Source: an uncultured SAR116 cluster alpha proteobacterium (lineage in GTDB: Bacteria; Pseudomonadota; Alphaproteobacteria; Puniceispirillales; Puniceispirillaceae). Taken from it: a DNA stretch of 64,000 bases. The position numbers and the translations under genes are program-made. The stretch covers positions 62,001 to 126,000 of the forward strand of contig CACOCY010000001.1 in assembly GCA_902625725.1 (NCBI GenBank). The letters run 5' to 3'. Below the pieces are notes generated by a model. The model saw nothing but the letters and a program-made list of their open reading frames with translations. It was not told the DNA's origin and did no database searches. The first letter of the stretch is position 1, and every line of letters begins with the position of its first letter. Shown piece by piece: positions 1 through 11,200 of this stretch.

Positions 1-393
1 TTTGTTTTTCCATATATCATTCTTACATTAGGTCCAATATGGAGAAGATCGGATATACGCTATGAAATATTGGGCGCAAGTTTTGGGTTTAGTAAAATCA
101 AAAGATTAATCCGTATTAAAATTCCATTAATGGTGTTGCCAATTCTTACATCTTTTGCAATAGGTTTTTCTGTTAGTTCAGCGTTATATTTACCAACCAT
201 ATTTGCGGGCAATGGAAATTTTTTAACGTTGACTACTGAAGCAGTTGTGTTGGCAGCAAGTGGAAGTAGGCAGGCTGCTGGCATTGCAGCGATTTTGCAA
301 ATGATGTTACCATTAGCTATCTTTATTTTTGTTGGGATGTATATAAAAGTGAAAACTAGAAATTTCAACTATTTTAAAATTACTAATAATTAG
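1..393 (+). CDS. ABC transporter permease, C-terminal part (5' end outside window)
   Basis: The reading frame is open from base 1, so the gene begins upstream; about 130 C-terminal residues are visible. They contain an EAA-type loop (EILGASFGFSKIKRL, then P), which contacts the ATPase subunit in binding-protein-dependent permeases, and hydrophobic segments on both sides. The stretch around YLPTIFAGNGN with LTTEAVVLAASG resembles the end of YnjC/thiamine-type double permeases. It acts in the inner membrane; the substrate cannot be told from this piece. It ends about 240 bp before secE and looks unrelated to the ribosomal cluster. The family is fairly sure, the subfamily is not. Confidence 0.7.
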   Translation, partial: FVFPYIILTLGPIWRRSDIRYEILGASFGFSKIKRLIRIKIPLMVLPILTSFAIGFSVSSALYLPTIFAGNGNFLTLTTEAVVLAASGSRQAAGIAAILQMMLPLAIFIFVGMYIKVKTRNFNYFKITNN

Positions 394-557
394 CATTTTT
401 ATAATCTTCAAACATAAAAAAGATGAAAGATCACATAATTTTAAAACTCTAGGAAAGTTAAATATATTTTATTTTCATATATTTTTTAACTTGCAATTTG
501 GAAGGATAAATGATATCTCGCACCTTGTTTACATTTAATTTTTAATCTGCCTTCTCT

Positions 558-586
558 TTGTAAAAATTTGATAGTTGAGTTATCTA
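558..586 (+). promoter_or_regulatory. putative sigma70 promoter for secE-nusG
   Basis: TTGTAA at 558-563 and TATCTA at 581-586 are separated by 17 bp. Transcription would start near 593, leaving a leader of about 38 nt before the ATG at 631. Both boxes are imperfect and the region is AT-rich, so chance matches are likely. The rest of 394-557 shows no tRNA or ORF; in particular there is no tRNA-Trp, which often precedes secE. Confidence 0.3.
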
Positions 587-630
587 TTTAAATTGTGCTT
601 AGTTTGGGCGAAAACGTAACGGCAAGTTTA

Positions 631-828
631 ATGGCAAAAACCTCCCCAGCACAATTCGTCAGACAAGTTAGACAGGAAATTGTGAGAATTTCATGGGCGA
701 ATAGGCGCGAAACGGGTTTGGCAACCATAACCGTGTTTGCGATGGCGACAATAGCTGCGGTGTTTTTCCTACTTGTTGATGCTGTGTTATCAAATATTGT
801 TCAATTTTTATTGAATTTAGGTTCCTAA
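631..828 (+). CDS. secE: preprotein translocase subunit SecE
   Basis: SecE is the small essential subunit that clamps SecY in the inner-membrane translocon. The 65-residue protein has the family layout: a short amphipathic part with the signature QVRQEIVRISWANRRET (usually W-P-x-R-x-E-T), then one membrane helix (about residues 31-55). A frame exists from a GTG at 595, but alphaproteobacterial SecE usually begins MAKT..P, which matches the ATG at 631, so I use that start. The Shine-Dalgarno site is weak. It is followed after 33 bp by nusG, the standard secE-nusG pair. Confidence 0.9.
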   Translation: MAKTSPAQFVRQVRQEIVRISWANRRETGLATITVFAMATIAAVFFLLVDAVLSNIVQFLLNLGS

Positions 829-861
829 AATACAAAGCCCCAGCAGAGGATTTTTAAAATT

Positions 862-1392
862 ATGGCAAAACGCTGGTATGTGGTTCATGTGTTTTCTGGT
901 TTCGAGAAAAAGATGAAACAAGCTATTTTAGAACAAGCCGTAAATAATGGTCTCGAGGATATGATAGAAGACGTCCTTGTGCCTACTGAAGAATATGTTG
1001 AAATGCGCAGGGGAACGAAAGTTCAGGCAGAAAGGAAATTTTTTCCTGGATACATTTTGGTAAAAATGGAGCTAACCGACGCCAGCTGGTCATTAGTTCA
1101 ATCACAGCCAAGGGTTACTGGTTTTCTTGGGGGTAAAGGGAAACCCGTTCCGATCACTGATGCTGAAGCGGAACGATTGCTCCGTCAAATGGATGAGGGG
1201 GTAGAACGACCTGCCTCCACAATCACTTTCGATATAGGTGAGGAGGTAAGAGTTATCGATGGGCCGTTTGAATCTTTTAATGGTCTCGTTGAAGAGGCTG
1301 ATGACGAGAAATCTCGTCTTAAGGTAGCGGTTTCCATCTTTGGTCGGTCTACTCCAGTCGAGCTAGAATATAGTCAGGTTGAAAAAGTCTAA
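862..1392 (+). CDS. nusG: transcription termination/antitermination protein NusG
   Basis: NusG binds RNA polymerase across the main channel, suppresses pausing, and couples transcription to Rho or the ribosome. The 176-residue length is normal. The N-terminal NGN domain starts with RWYVVHVFSGFEKK and contains FFPGYILVKM. The C-terminal KOW domain begins near residue 125 (GEEVRVIDGPF, then FNGLVEE). An AGAGGA Shine-Dalgarno lies 11 nt before the ATG. The protein works with RpoB and RpoC encoded 3 kb downstream. Confidence 0.97.
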   Translation: MAKRWYVVHVFSGFEKKMKQAILEQAVNNGLEDMIEDVLVPTEEYVEMRRGTKVQAERKFFPGYILVKMELTDASWSLVQSQPRVTGFLGGKGKPVPITDAEAERLLRQMDEGVERPASTITFDIGEEVRVIDGPFESFNGLVEEADDEKSRLKVAVSIFGRSTPVELEYSQVEKV

Positions 1393-1459
1393 CTGCGGAG
1401 AAATCTGATAAAACAACAAAGCAGGAGCTAGCCTCAGAGCTAGCGTCAAAGAGAGTAAA

Positions 1460-1891
1460 ATGGCAAAAAAAATAGATGGCTACATAAAGTTAAATATTCC
1501 TGCGGGGGCAGCAAATCCATCGCCGCCAGTTGGTCCAGCATTGGGACAACGCGGTGTAAACATAATGGAATTCTGTAAAGCTTTTAACGCAGCAACAGAT
1601 AATTTAGAAAAAAACATGCCAATTCCTGTTGTGATTACAGTGTATCAAGATAAGTCTTTTTCTTTCACTACAAAGAATGCTCCGGTTAGTTATTTCTTAA
1701 AGAAAGCTGCTGGATTGGGAAAGGGCGGCCAAACACCTGGAAGAGAGATTGCGGGTAAAGTTACAATTGCTCAGATTGAAGAAATTGCGGAACAAAAAAT
1801 GAAAGACCTTAATGCAATCGACCTAAAAGGTGCAGTCGAAATGGTTCGAGGTTCAGCTCGGTCAATGGGTCTAGAAGTAGTGGAGAGTTGA
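1460..1891 (+). CDS. rplK: 50S ribosomal protein L11
   Basis: L11 binds 23S rRNA at the GTPase-associated centre, where EF-G and EF-Tu dock. The 143-residue product has the N-terminal proline-rich segment ([21 protein letters not shown]) and the C-terminal rRNA-binding domain. Its stop overlaps the start of rplA. Before the gene, the repeated GAGCTAGC (about 1427-1445) can form a short stem whose role is unknown; the Shine-Dalgarno is GAGAG. In E. coli this operon is repressed by L1, but I see no clear L1 site here. Confidence 0.97.
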   Translation: MAKKIDGYIKLNIPAGAANPSPPVGPALGQRGVNIMEFCKAFNAATDNLEKNMPIPVVITVYQDKSFSFTTKNAPVSYFLKKAAGLGKGGQTPGREIAGKVTIAQIEEIAEQKMKDLNAIDLKGAVEMVRGSARSMGLEVVES

Positions 1892-2586
1892 TGATGGCAT
1901 CTGGCAAAAGATTAAAATCAGGCTATGAACTTATAGACCGCAATAAAACTTACACAGTTGATGAAGCTGCCAAAATTATAAAAGCCGCAGCCAAAGCGAA
2001 ATTTGATGAGACTATTGAAATCGCCGTTAACCTTGGTGTTGACCCACGTCACGCTGACCAAATGGTACGTGGTTCTGTTACCATGCCAAACGGAACTGGC
2101 AAAACAATGCGTGTTGCAGTATTTGCCCGTGACACAAAAGCGGATGAAGCTAAATCTGCAGGTGCAGAACTTGTCGGTGCCGAGGATTTAGCAGATTTAA
2201 TTCAAAAAGGTGAACAAGGGTTTGACCGTGTTATTGCATCTCCAGATATGATGGGGATTGTTGGCCGATTAGGAAAGGTGCTCGGCCCTCGGGGCCTTAT
2301 GCCAAATCCGAAACTCGGCACGGTTACTCAAGATGTTGCATCTGCAGTCAAAACCGCGAAAGCTGGTGAGGTACAGTTTAGAGTTGAAAAAGCAGGCGTT
2401 GTTCATGCGGGGATTGGTAAAGCAAGTTTTGAAGCAGAAAAGATAGCTCAAAATGCACAAGCTTTTTTGGATGCATTGCAAAAATCTCGTCCTGCTGGAG
2501 CTAAAGGCACATATATGAAAAAGATTACAATGAGCTCAACAATGGGACCTGGCATCTTTATCGATGCAACCCAAATAGCTGGATAA
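1891..2586 (+). CDS. rplA: 50S ribosomal protein L1
   Basis: L1 forms the mobile stalk that helps release E-site tRNA, and in other bacteria represses the rplK-rplA mRNA. The length of about 231 residues is normal and the hallmark [20 protein letters not shown] is present near residues 122-141. Start choice: TTG 1888, ATG 1891 and ATG 1894 are in frame behind GGAGAG (1882-1887). ATG 1891 overlaps the rplK stop by one base (TGATG), implying translational coupling; 1894 would give the more usual MASGKR N-terminus. Confidence 0.97.
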   Translation: MMASGKRLKSGYELIDRNKTYTVDEAAKIIKAAAKAKFDETIEIAVNLGVDPRHADQMVRGSVTMPNGTGKTMRVAVFARDTKADEAKSAGAELVGAEDLADLIQKGEQGFDRVIASPDMMGIVGRLGKVLGPRGLMPNPKLGTVTQDVASAVKTAKAGEVQFRVEKAGVVHAGIGKASFEAEKIAQNAQAFLDALQKSRPAGAKGTYMKKITMSSTMGPGIFIDATQIAG

Positions 2587-2839
2587 ATGTTATTGATAGT
2601 GTATAAAAAAAATTCTGGCACGTATAAGTGCTTGAATACAGGGGGAACAAGGTTTGTTCCCAACCTGTCCAAGACTGCAGGAGTTGAATATTCAACTTAA
2701 TTTCCTGCATAGATGGGGCTTAGCAATTGTGGTGCTTTCGCTTCAATGGGCAGGCCAACGGCATGAAGTTAGTTTAATAGGCTAAGTTTGTGCTCTGGTG
2801 TAACAGGGGGATTAACCCCATAACAATGGAGAAGATCAG
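2587..2839 (+). promoter_or_regulatory. rplJ leader with L10-type regulatory RNA structure
   Basis: This is 253 bp without an ORF, in the position of the L10(L12)4-binding leader that autoregulates rplJ-rplL in many bacteria. Visible structures are a perfect 8-bp stem GGGAACAA/TTGTTCCC with a 3-nt loop (2643-2661); a two-part stem with TGCAGGA (2676-2682) and TCCTGCA (2703-2709) around the palindrome GTTGAATATTCAAC (2683-2696); and GGGG/CCCC close to the rplJ start (2806-2818). The rplJ Shine-Dalgarno GGAGA follows. The assignment as an L10 leader rests on position and hairpin density; I did not match the kink-turn consensus base by base. Confidence 0.6.
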
Positions 2840-3352
2840 ATGAACCGGAAAGAAAAAGCCGAACTGATCGAAACACTTAAATCCACGTTTGGAGCAGCAA
2901 CTTCAGTAGTTGTTACGCATCAGACGGGCATGACCGTGGCCGAAAGTAGTGAGCTTCGTCAAAAGATGCGTGAAGCTGGAGCGACATATAAGGTGACCAA
3001 AAATAGAGTCACTAAACTGGCGCTTCGAGGGACACAATTCGAAGATTTGGCTGAATTTTTTTCTGGGCCTACAGCTGTAAGTACATCTTCCGACGCCACT
3101 GCGGCTGCTAAGACCATATTTGATTTTACTAAAGAAAACGAAAAAGTATCAATCATAGGTGGCGGCTTAGACGGCAAAACTTTATCAAAAGAAGAAGTTA
3201 TCGCTTTGGCGAAGCTTCCTTCATTGGACGAGTTGCGTGGAAAAATTGTTGGTATGCTGCAGGCACCAGCAGGTAAAGTGGCTGGTGTTATTGCCGCGCC
3301 TGTCGGTGGGTTAGCTCGCGTCATAAAAGCGCGTGCAGATCAACTTGGGTAA
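2840..3352 (+). CDS. rplJ: 50S ribosomal protein L10
   Basis: L10 anchors the L7/L12 dimers to the ribosomal stalk base next to L11. The 170-residue protein has the N-terminal rRNA-binding domain (MNRKEKAELIETLK, then VVVTHQTGMTV and YKVTKNRVTKLA) and an Ala-rich C-terminal helix that carries L12 dimers. GGAGAA precedes the ATG. It is followed by rplL after 46 bp. Regulation is probably by L10-L12 binding to the leader upstream. Confidence 0.97.
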   Translation: MNRKEKAELIETLKSTFGAATSVVVTHQTGMTVAESSELRQKMREAGATYKVTKNRVTKLALRGTQFEDLAEFFSGPTAVSTSSDATAAAKTIFDFTKENEKVSIIGGGLDGKTLSKEEVIALAKLPSLDELRGKIVGMLQAPAGKVAGVIAAPVGGLARVIKARADQLG

Positions 3353-3398
3353 GTGTTTGTTTTCTATGATCAGAAGTTAAAGCCAAAAGGAGAACATA

Positions 3399-3779
3399 AT
3401 GGCTAATATTGAAAAAATTGCAGAAGATCTTTCTGCTTTAACTGTACTAGAAGCTGCTGAGCTTGCTAAGCTGCTTGAAGAAAAATGGGGTGTGTCCGCT
3501 GCTGCTCCCGTGGCTGTTGCCGCAGCCGCTGGAGGAACCGATGCGGGAGGCGGTCCTGCCGAAGAAAAGTCTGACTTCGATGTCGTTCTTACATCCGCAG
3601 GTGCCTCTAAAATTAATGTGATTAAGGAGGTAAGAGCAATTACTGGTCTCGGACTTAAAGAGGCTAAAGATCTTGTAGAAGCTGCTCCTAAACCAGTAAA
3701 AGAAGGTGCTTCTAAAGAAGAGGCGGAAGAAATTAAAGGGAAGCTCGAGGCTGCTGGAGCTGCAGTTGAGTTGAAATAA
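3399..3779 (+). CDS. rplL: 50S ribosomal protein L7/L12
   Basis: L7/L12 is the multi-copy stalk protein that recruits translational GTPases. The 126 residues divide into an N-terminal dimerisation helix pair (1-35), an Ala/Gly hinge (about 36-55) and a C-terminal factor-binding domain from KSDFDVVL with the conserved [12 protein letters not shown]. The strong Shine-Dalgarno AAAGGAG fits the need for several copies per ribosome. A hairpin follows 29 bp after the stop. Confidence 0.98.
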   Translation: MANIEKIAEDLSALTVLEAAELAKLLEEKWGVSAAAPVAVAAAAGGTDAGGGPAEEKSDFDVVLTSAGASKINVIKEVRAITGLGLKEAKDLVEAAPKPVKEGASKEEAEEIKGKLEAAGAAVELK

Positions 3780-3807
3780 TCTCTTATGTTTCAATATCAT
3801 TTAAGAC

Positions 3808-3843
3808 AAGCACCAGACTGTTTGGACAGACTGGTGCTTTAAT
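3808..3843 (+). terminator. attenuator-like terminator between rplL and rpoB
   Basis: AAGCACCAG (3808-3816) pairs perfectly with CTGGTGCTT (3831-3839), with an inner CTGT/ACAG pair. Only three T residues follow directly, so it is probably a partial terminator. The rplL-rpoB gap is the classic attenuation point that lowers rpoBC expression relative to ribosomal proteins. The rest of the 206-bp gap is AT-rich leader with no ORF. Confidence 0.7.
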
Positions 3844-3985
3844 GCACAAATATTTTTTTTAATTTTATGATTTTTAGTTTTTTACCTAGTACATTTATGA
3901 AGGATATTTGCCCAAAAAAATATGTGTTTGATAATCTATTTCGTTATCAACAACGTCTAATACTTAAAAGAAGGAAAATGTCATA

Positions 3986-6900
3986 ATGACGCAAAATGTA
4001 AGTACTCTTGACAGCCGCAAACGTGTTCGAAGAAGTTTTGGACAACTCTCAGAAGTTGTGTCCATGCCCAATCTAATTGAAGTCCAGAGGTCAAGTTATG
4101 ATCAATTTTTGCAAATGACTACACCTGCTTCTCATCGGAGCGATACCGGTCTTCAGGAGGCATTTACGTCAGTTTTTCCAATTAACGACTTTTCCGGAAG
4201 AGCTGTTTTGGAGTTTGTATCTTATGAACTCGAAAAACCAAAATACGATGTTGAAGAGTGCCAGCAAAGAGGTCTGACGTATGCGTCTGCATTAAAGGTT
4301 ACATTACGACTAGTTATTTGGGAATTTGACGAAGATACAGAGGCAAAATCTATTCGGGATATTAAAGAACAAGATGTTTACATGGGAGATATGCCCTTAA
4401 TGACTGATAACGGAACATTTGTTATAAATGGCACTGAAAGAGTCATTGTGTCCCAAATGCATCGCTCACCAGGCGTATTTTTTGACCACGATAAAGGTAA
4501 AACTCATACATCAGGAAAACTATTATTTGCTGCGAGGATCATTCCTTATCGCGGCTCATGGCTTGATTTTGAATTTGACGCAAAAGACATCCTAAATGTT
4601 AGAATAGATCGGAAACGAAAATTACCTGCCACTACATTTATGATGGCGCTTCCTGATGAGCGTTCACTCATTAAGATGGACGACGCCCAAAATAAAGGCG
4701 AAGGTATTGAAATTTCAGAAATTGTTGGAATGGGTAGAGAAGAAATACTGGCTACATATTATCCATCAGACCAATTAACTAAAAATAAAAACACATGGCA
4801 ACAGCCTTTTGACACGGAATTATTTCGTGGCACGAAGATAGAAAAAGAAATTATTGATGCAGAAACTGGAGAGGTGGCCGTATCTGCTGGTACAAAATTA
4901 ACGCCGCGCAGTTTGAAAAAATTGGAGGAGGCAGGCTTAAAGCTCATTCGCATTGAAGAAGAGGACCTTATTGGTAAATTTCTTGCAAAAGATATCGTTG
5001 ATATGTCCACTGGAATTGTTCATGCGGAAGCAGGTGACGAAATCACAAAAGAATTTTTAGATGTTGTTGATAAAAGCAAGATTAAAGAACTTAATATATT
5101 ACGCATAGATAATGTTAATTATTCAGCTAACTTAAGAAATACCCTAGCTGTAGATAGAAATAATAGTCGAGCTGAGGCACTTGTTGATATTTATCGTGTA
5201 ATGCGTCCTGGGGAACCACCTACTTTGGAAGGGGCGCATGAATTATTCAAGAATTTGTTCTTTGACAAGGAGCGGTATGATTTATCTGCCGTGGGACGAG
5301 TTAAACTAAACTCAAGACTGGAACAAGAAACAGACGATGAAATGCGAATTCTTCGTAAAGAAGATATTATCGCTGTGTTAAATATACTTGTAGGTCTAAA
5401 AGATGGAAGGGGAGATGTTGACGACATCGACCATCTTGGTAATAGAAGAGTTCGTTCAGTTGGGGAACTCATGGAAAATCAATATCGTGTTGGGTTGCTT
5501 AGAATGGAAAGAGCTATCAAAGAAAGGATGGGCTCTGTTGAAATAGACACGGTAATGCCAGCAGACTTAATAAATGCGAAACCGGCCTCTGCTGCCGTCA
5601 GAGAATTCTTTGGCTCTTCGCAACTTTCACAATTTATGGATCAAACGAACCCGCTTTCAGAGATTACACATAAACGTCGAGTGTCCGCACTTGGCCCCGG
5701 GGGATTGACCAGAGAAAGAGCGGGTTTTGAAGTTCGGGACGTACACCCAACCCATTATGGAAGAATCTGTCCGATTGAAACACCAGAGGGACCTAACATC
5801 GGTCTAATCAATTCGCTTGCTACATTTGCGCAAATAAATAGATACGGATTTATTGAAACACCCTATCGAAAAGTAGAAAATGGAAAACTTACAGATGAGT
5901 TCCGCTATGTTTCGGCAATGGAAGAGGGTAAATTTGGCATTGCACAGGCAAATACCGAATTCGACAAATCCGGGAATATTGTAGGAGAATTAATACCGGT
6001 AAGGCGTGCCGGAGAAATTAGTCTAGCCAAGCCAGAAGATGTTGATTTTGTAGACGTTTCTCCAAAACAGCTCGTTTCCGTAGCGGCTGCATTAATTCCC
6101 TTTCTTGAAAATGACGATGCAAATAGGGCATTAATGGGTTCCAATATGCAACGGCAGGCCGTGCCTTTGTTAAAAGCTGAAGCACCAACAGTTGGAACTG
6201 GAATGGAATCTCGTGTAGCTCGTGATTCGGGCGTCACCATTGTTGCTAAACGTTCAGGTGTTGTAGACCAAGTTGATGCAACCCGAATTGTTATAAGTGC
6301 TGATGAGAACAGTGGTAATGATGATGTATCACCTGTTGATATATATAGTTTGCTCAAATTTCAGCGCTCAAATCAGAATACAACCGTCAACCAGCGTCCA
6401 TTAGTAAAAGTTGGCGATAGAATTAATACAGGCGATATTATTGCAGACGGCCCCTCAACTGAAGATGGTGAATTAGCTTTGGGAAGGAACGTGCTAGTAG
6501 CGTTCATGCCATGGAATGGTTATAATTTTGAAGATTCAATTCTTATAAATGAAAGAATAGTTAGAGACGACGTTTTTACCTCAATTCATATTGAAGAATA
6601 TGAGATAATGGCTCGTGACACAAAACTTGGGCAAGAAGAAATTAGCCGTGATATTCCAAATGTTGGGGAGGAGGCACTCAAAAATTTGGATGAAGCTGGG
6701 ATAGTATATGTTGGGGCAGAAGTAAATGCTGGTGACATCATGGTTGGAAAAGTCACACCAAAAGGTGAGAGTCCAATGACACCAGAAGAAAAGTTGTTAC
6801 GTGCTATTTTTGGTGAAAAAGCCTCAGATGTAAGAGATACATCTCTCAGGGTTCCACCAGGTGGTGCAGGAACTGTTGTTGAAGTAAGAGTTTTTTCGAG

Positions 6901-8167
6901 ACGTGGACTCGAAAAAGATGAACGCGCGAGAGCAATTGAGCGTGCTGAAATTGAACGTTTAGCCAAAGATCGCGATGACGAACAGACTGTTTTAGAGCGT
7001 GGGTTCGCGAGCAGAATGTTATCTCTATTAGATGGGCAAGTGGTGGCAGCTGGACCCTCTTCGTTAATGGTCAACGATGAACTCACAAAAAGTAAATTGG
7101 CGGAGTTAAGAAACTCTGAACTTCGTCAGATTGCTGTCCAGAACGACGACGTTCAAAAAAGTGTTGAAGCCCAGATAACTGATTTTGAAAATTCTATTAA
7201 GAGACTCGACGGTCGATTTTCAGATAAAGTTGATAAGTTACAAAGGGGTGACGAGCTTATGCCCGGCGTTATGAAAATGGTAAAAGTTTTTGTAGCAGTT
7301 AAGCGTAAATTGCAACCTGGGGATAAAATGGCAGGAAGACATGGCAACAAAGGAGTTATTTCGCGTATCATGCCAGCAGAGGATATGCCTTATTTAGATG
7401 ATGGAACGCCGGTAGATATTGTTTTAAATCCACTTGGGGTTCCATCACGGATGAATGTTGGTCAGATACTTGAAACCCACCTTGGTTGGGCATCCAGAGG
7501 TTTAGGTAAACAGATCGGTGAGGCAGTGGATGCTGCTAGGGCATCTCGCGATTTAAAGCCTTTGCGAGAAAGGTTAAAAGAAATATATCCAGAAGACCAA
7601 TACAACGAAACAATGGCGCACATGGATGATGAGCAAATAATTGAGCAATCAAATCTTTTGACTAGGGGTGTGCCCATGGCAACGCCGGTTTTCGACGGAG
7701 CAAAAGAAGCGGATGTTTTAAAATTACTCGAGCAAGCCGGCCTATCTGAAACAGGACAGGAATGGTTAATCGATGGCAGAACAGGCGAGCAATTTGATCG
7801 TCCTGTAACCGTTGGGTACATTTATATGCTAAAATTACATCACCTAGTGGATGAAAAAATCCATGCTCGGTCTATCGGGCCATACAGCCTAGTAACCCAA
7901 CAACCACTTGGTGGTAAGGCCCAGTTTGGCGGCCAAAGGTTTGGAGAAATGGAAGTTTGGGCTTTGGAAGCATATGGTGCAGCTTACACATTGCAAGAGA
8001 TGTTAACAGTTAAATCTGACGACGTATCAGGCCGTACAAAGGTTTACGAAGCCATAGTAAGGGGCGATGATGATTTTGAAGCAGGAATTCCTGAGTCATT
8101 TAATGTACTAGTAAAAGAGCTTCGTTCATTGGGTCTTAATGTAGATCTTCATGACGTAGAGAAATAA
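3986..8167 (+). CDS. rpoB: DNA-directed RNA polymerase subunit beta
   Basis: This is the catalytic beta subunit of RNA polymerase. At 1393 residues it has the usual alphaproteobacterial length. The rifampicin pocket is wild type: D552, H562 and S567 correspond to E. coli D516, H526 and S531, within [16 protein letters not shown]. The downstream [20 protein letters not shown] block and the C-terminal [28 protein letters not shown] segments (switch 3 and clamp anchor) are present. AGAAGGA precedes the ATG. rpoC follows after 92 bp and is surely co-transcribed. Confidence 0.99.
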   Translation: MTQNVSTLDSRKRVRRSFGQLSEVVSMPNLIEVQRSSYDQFLQMTTPASHRSDTGLQEAFTSVFPINDFSGRAVLEFVSYELEKPKYDVEECQQRGLTYASALKVTLRLVIWEFDEDTEAKSIRDIKEQDVYMGDMPLMTDNGTFVINGTERVIVSQMHRSPGVFFDHDKGKTHTSGKLLFAARIIPYRGSWLDFEFDAKDILNVRIDRKRKLPATTFMMALPDERSLIKMDDAQNKGEGIEISEIVGMGREEILATYYPSDQLTKNKNTWQQPFDTELFRGTKIEKEIIDAETGEVAVSAGTKLTPRSLKKLEEAGLKLIRIEEEDLIGKFLAKDIVDMSTGIVHAEAGDEITKEFLDVVDKSKIKELNILRIDNVNYSANLRNTLAVDRNNSRAEALVDIYRVMRPGEPPTLEGAHELFKNLFFDKERYDLSAVGRVKLNSRLEQETDDEMRILRKEDIIAVLNILVGLKDGRGDVDDIDHLGNRRVRSVGELMENQYRVGLLRMERAIKERMGSVEIDTVMPADLINAKPASAAVREFFGSSQLSQFMDQTNPLSEITHKRRVSALGPGGLTRERAGFEVRDVHPTHYGRICPIETPEGPNIGLINSLATFAQINRYGFIETPYRKVENGKLTDEFRYVSAMEEGKFGIAQANTEFDKSGNIVGELIPVRRAGEISLAKPEDVDFVDVSPKQLVSVAAALIPFLENDDANRALMGSNMQRQAVPLLKAEAPTVGTGMESRVARDSGVTIVAKRSGVVDQVDATRIVISADENSGNDDVSPVDIYSLLKFQRSNQNTTVNQRPLVKVGDRINTGDIIADGPSTEDGELALGRNVLVAFMPWNGYNFEDSILINERIVRDDVFTSIHIEEYEIMARDTKLGQEEISRDIPNVGEEALKNLDEAGIVYVGAEVNAGDIMVGKVTPKGESPMTPEEKLLRAIFGEKASDVRDTSLRVPPGGAGTVVEVRVFSRRGLEKDERARAIERAEIERLAKDRDDEQTVLERGFASRMLSLLDGQVVAAGPSSLMVNDELTKSKLAELRNSELRQIAVQNDDVQKSVEAQITDFENSIKRLDGRFSDKVDKLQRGDELMPGVMKMVKVFVAVKRKLQPGDKMAGRHGNKGVISRIMPAEDMPYLDDGTPVDIVLNPLGVPSRMNVGQILETHLGWASRGLGKQIGEAVDAARASRDLKPLRERLKEIYPEDQYNETMAHMDDEQIIEQSNLLTRGVPMATPVFDGAKEADVLKLLEQAGLSETGQEWLIDGRTGEQFDRPVTVGYIYMLKLHHLVDEKIHARSIGPYSLVTQQPLGGKAQFGGQRFGEMEVWALEAYGAAYTLQEMLTVKSDDVSGRTKVYEAIVRGDDDFEAGIPESFNVLVKELRSLGLNVDLHDVEK

Positions 8168-8259
8168 AAAGCAAATGCCCAGAAGTTTACTTAATGTGCA
8201 AAAAGAAAAAAATAAACCGGCTATGTCGGAGCTATCATAAGACGTGAGGAGTATGATTG

Positions 8260-11200
8260 ATGAACGATTTGATGAACCCATTTGGTCAGCTAAAGTCGGC
8301 ACAAAGTTTTGATAAAATTAAGATCTCCATAGCATCACCAGAACTAATAAGATCATGGTCATTTGGTGAGATAAAGAAACCTGAGACTATAAATTATCGA
8401 ACGTTCAAGCCAGAAAAGGATGGTCTGTTTTGTGCACGAATTTTTGGTCCGGTTCGTGATTATGAGTGTCTGTGTGGCAAGTACAAGCGGATGAAATATC
8501 GCGGTATAATTTGCGAGAAATGTGGGGTTGAAGTTACTTTATCCAAAGTCAGGCGGGAGCGAATGGGGCACATAGATCTGGCAGCTCCAGTAGCTCATAT
8601 TTGGTTTCTTAAGTCACTCCCCAGCAGAATTGGTCTTTTGGTAGATATGGCTCTAAAAGACCTCGAAAAAGTTCTCTATTTTGAAAATTTTGTCGTTCTT
8701 GAGCCGGGTTTGACAAGTCTGAAGAAAGGGCAACTTTTGACTGAGGAAGAATTTTACGATGCTCAAGATGAATATGGTGATGAAGCCTTTCAGGCTGAAA
8801 TTGGCGCTGAGGCCATTAAAACGATCTTGTCCGGAATTGATCTCGAAATTGAGCGAGAATCAGTTCGTAGTGATTTGCGTGAAACAGGCTCCGAGGTAAA
8901 ACGTAAAAAACTAGTAAAACGTTTGAAATTGATCGATGCATTCAGGGAAAGTGGATGTCGTCCTGAATGGATGATATTGGACGTTGTTCCTGTTATTCCA
9001 CCTGAATTACGTCCGCTCGTTCCACTGGATGGGGGCCGTTTTGCAACATCTGATCTCAATGATTTGTATCGTAGAGTAATAAATAGAAATAACCGACTTA
9101 AAAGACTTATAGAATTACGTGCACCCGATATTATTGTAAGAAACGAGAAACGAATGTTACAAGAAGCTGTGGATGCGCTTTTTGATAATGGTAGGCGTGG
9201 CCGAATAATTAGCGGTGTTAATAAAAGACCATTAAAATCTTTGTCTGATATGTTAAAGGGTAAGCAAGGCAGATTCCGTCAAAACTTGTTAGGTAAGAGA
9301 GTTGATTATTCAGGCCGTTCTGTCATTGTTGTAGGCCCTGAATTGAGATTACATGAATGCGGTCTTCCGAAGAAGATGGCTCTAGAGTTATTCAAACCAT
9401 TTATATATTCAAAATTGGAACTTTACGGATTAGCTAGCACAATAAAAGCTGCTAAGAGAATGGTAGAAAAGGAACGCCCTGAAGTTTGGGATATTTTAGA
9501 ACAAGTAATTAGAGAACACCCCGTAATGTTAAATCGTGCGCCAACGCTGCACCGTCTTGGTATCCAAGCTTTTGAACCAAAATTGATAGAAGGGAAGGCA
9601 ATTCAACTTCACCCATTAGTTTGTACAGCTTTTAATGCCGATTTTGACGGTGACCAAATGGCGGTGCATGTTCCTTTATCGCTCGAAGCTCAATTAGAAG
9701 CACGTGTCTTAATGATGTCTACTAACAACATTTTAAGCCCAGCCAATGGTAAGCCGATTATTGTTCCTTCTCAAGATATAATTTTAGGGCTGTACTATCT
9801 CACTATGGAGCGGGTAGGGGAAGAAGGAGAAGGAATGGCCTTCGCGGATATCCAAGAAATTTTGCTTGCGCTTGATAACGGTTCAGTTAGCTTGCAGGCA
9901 AATGTTAAAGCAAGGGTCTCAACGTTTGACGCTTCAGGTAAGCGGATTATAAAAGTCATGGAAACCACTCCAGGTCGTGCGCGATTGGCTGATTTGCTGC
10001 CAGATAACCCCAATATAACTTTCGACTTGGTAAATAAGTTAATGACAAAAAAAGAAATTACTAATGTTATTGACACTATTTATCGTCATTGTGGCCAAAA
10101 AGATACGGTTATTTTTTGCGACAGGTTGATGTCTCTAGGTTTTGGTCAGGCTTGTAAATCGGGCATATCATTTGGAATTGCTGATTTAAAAACACCAGAC
10201 CTTAAGCAAAAATTCGTTTCTGACGCGGAGGCTCAGGTTACAGAATTTGAAAGTCAATATCTTGATGGTTTTATCACGCAAGGCGAAAAGTATAATAAAG
10301 TAATTGATGTATGGTCTCGGTGTTCCGATGTAGTGGCTGATGAGATGATGAAGAATATATCTACAATTGAGAGTGGTAAACCTGTAAACTCTGTATGGAT
10401 GATGGCTCATTCGGGCGCTCGTGGTTCTGCTGCTCAAATTAAGCAATTAGCTGGAATGCGTGGTTTAATGGCAAAGCCATCTGGTGAGATAATTGAAACT
10501 CCGATCAAATCGTCTTTTAAAGAAGGATTAGACGTTTTAGAATATTTTAATTCCACTCATGGCGCTAGAAAAGGATTGGCTGATACAGCTTTGAAAACAG
10601 CAAACTCTGGTTATCTTACAAGAAGGCTTGTTGACGTAGCGCAGGATTGTATCATTACTCTTGAAGATTGTGGCACAACAGAGGGCATAACAATTCGCCC
10701 AGCAACGAATGGTAGTGAAATTGTAGACTCGCTGGCAGATAGAATTCTTGGGAGATATCTAGCTGCTGATTTAATAAATCTAGAAACCAATGAGATAATC
10801 GTCAAACAAGGTGAGATGGTTCAAGAAGACCATTTGGAGGCCATAGATAAATCTGGTCTTGATCAAGCTTACATCAGGTCTGTTTTAGTTTGTAACGCCC
10901 CTGTAGGAATTTGTGGCACCTGTTATGGTCGAGATTTAGCCCGTGGAACAACGGTAAATATGGGAGAGGCCGTGGGAGTGATAGCTGCGCAATCAATAGG
11001 CGAACCCGGAACCCAGCTAACGATGAGGACTTTTCATGTCGGAGGAGCAGCTCAAAGAGGGGCGGAGGAAAACAAGATTGAAACTTCTATAGCTGGTAAA
11101 GTTCAATTGGTTGACGTGAGTATTGTTGAAGGTTCAGACGGAAGCCCAATCGTGATGTCCAGAAGCTCTGAACTGCTAATAATAGACGATCAGGAACGTG

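Noticed and set aside
394-630. tRNA gene expected before secE
   Set aside because: No cloverleaf-like sequence or CCA end; only a weak promoter-like pair was seen.
5597-5700. Possible rifampicin-resistance change in rpoB
   Set aside because: D552, H562 and S567 all match the sensitive form.
5905-6357. Long minus-strand frame inside rpoB (and similar ones at 6586-7086, 7462-7821 and 11337-11723)
   Set aside because: These are antisense to highly conserved parts of rpoB and rpoC and arise from codon bias; Ser/Pro-rich products with no family resemblance.
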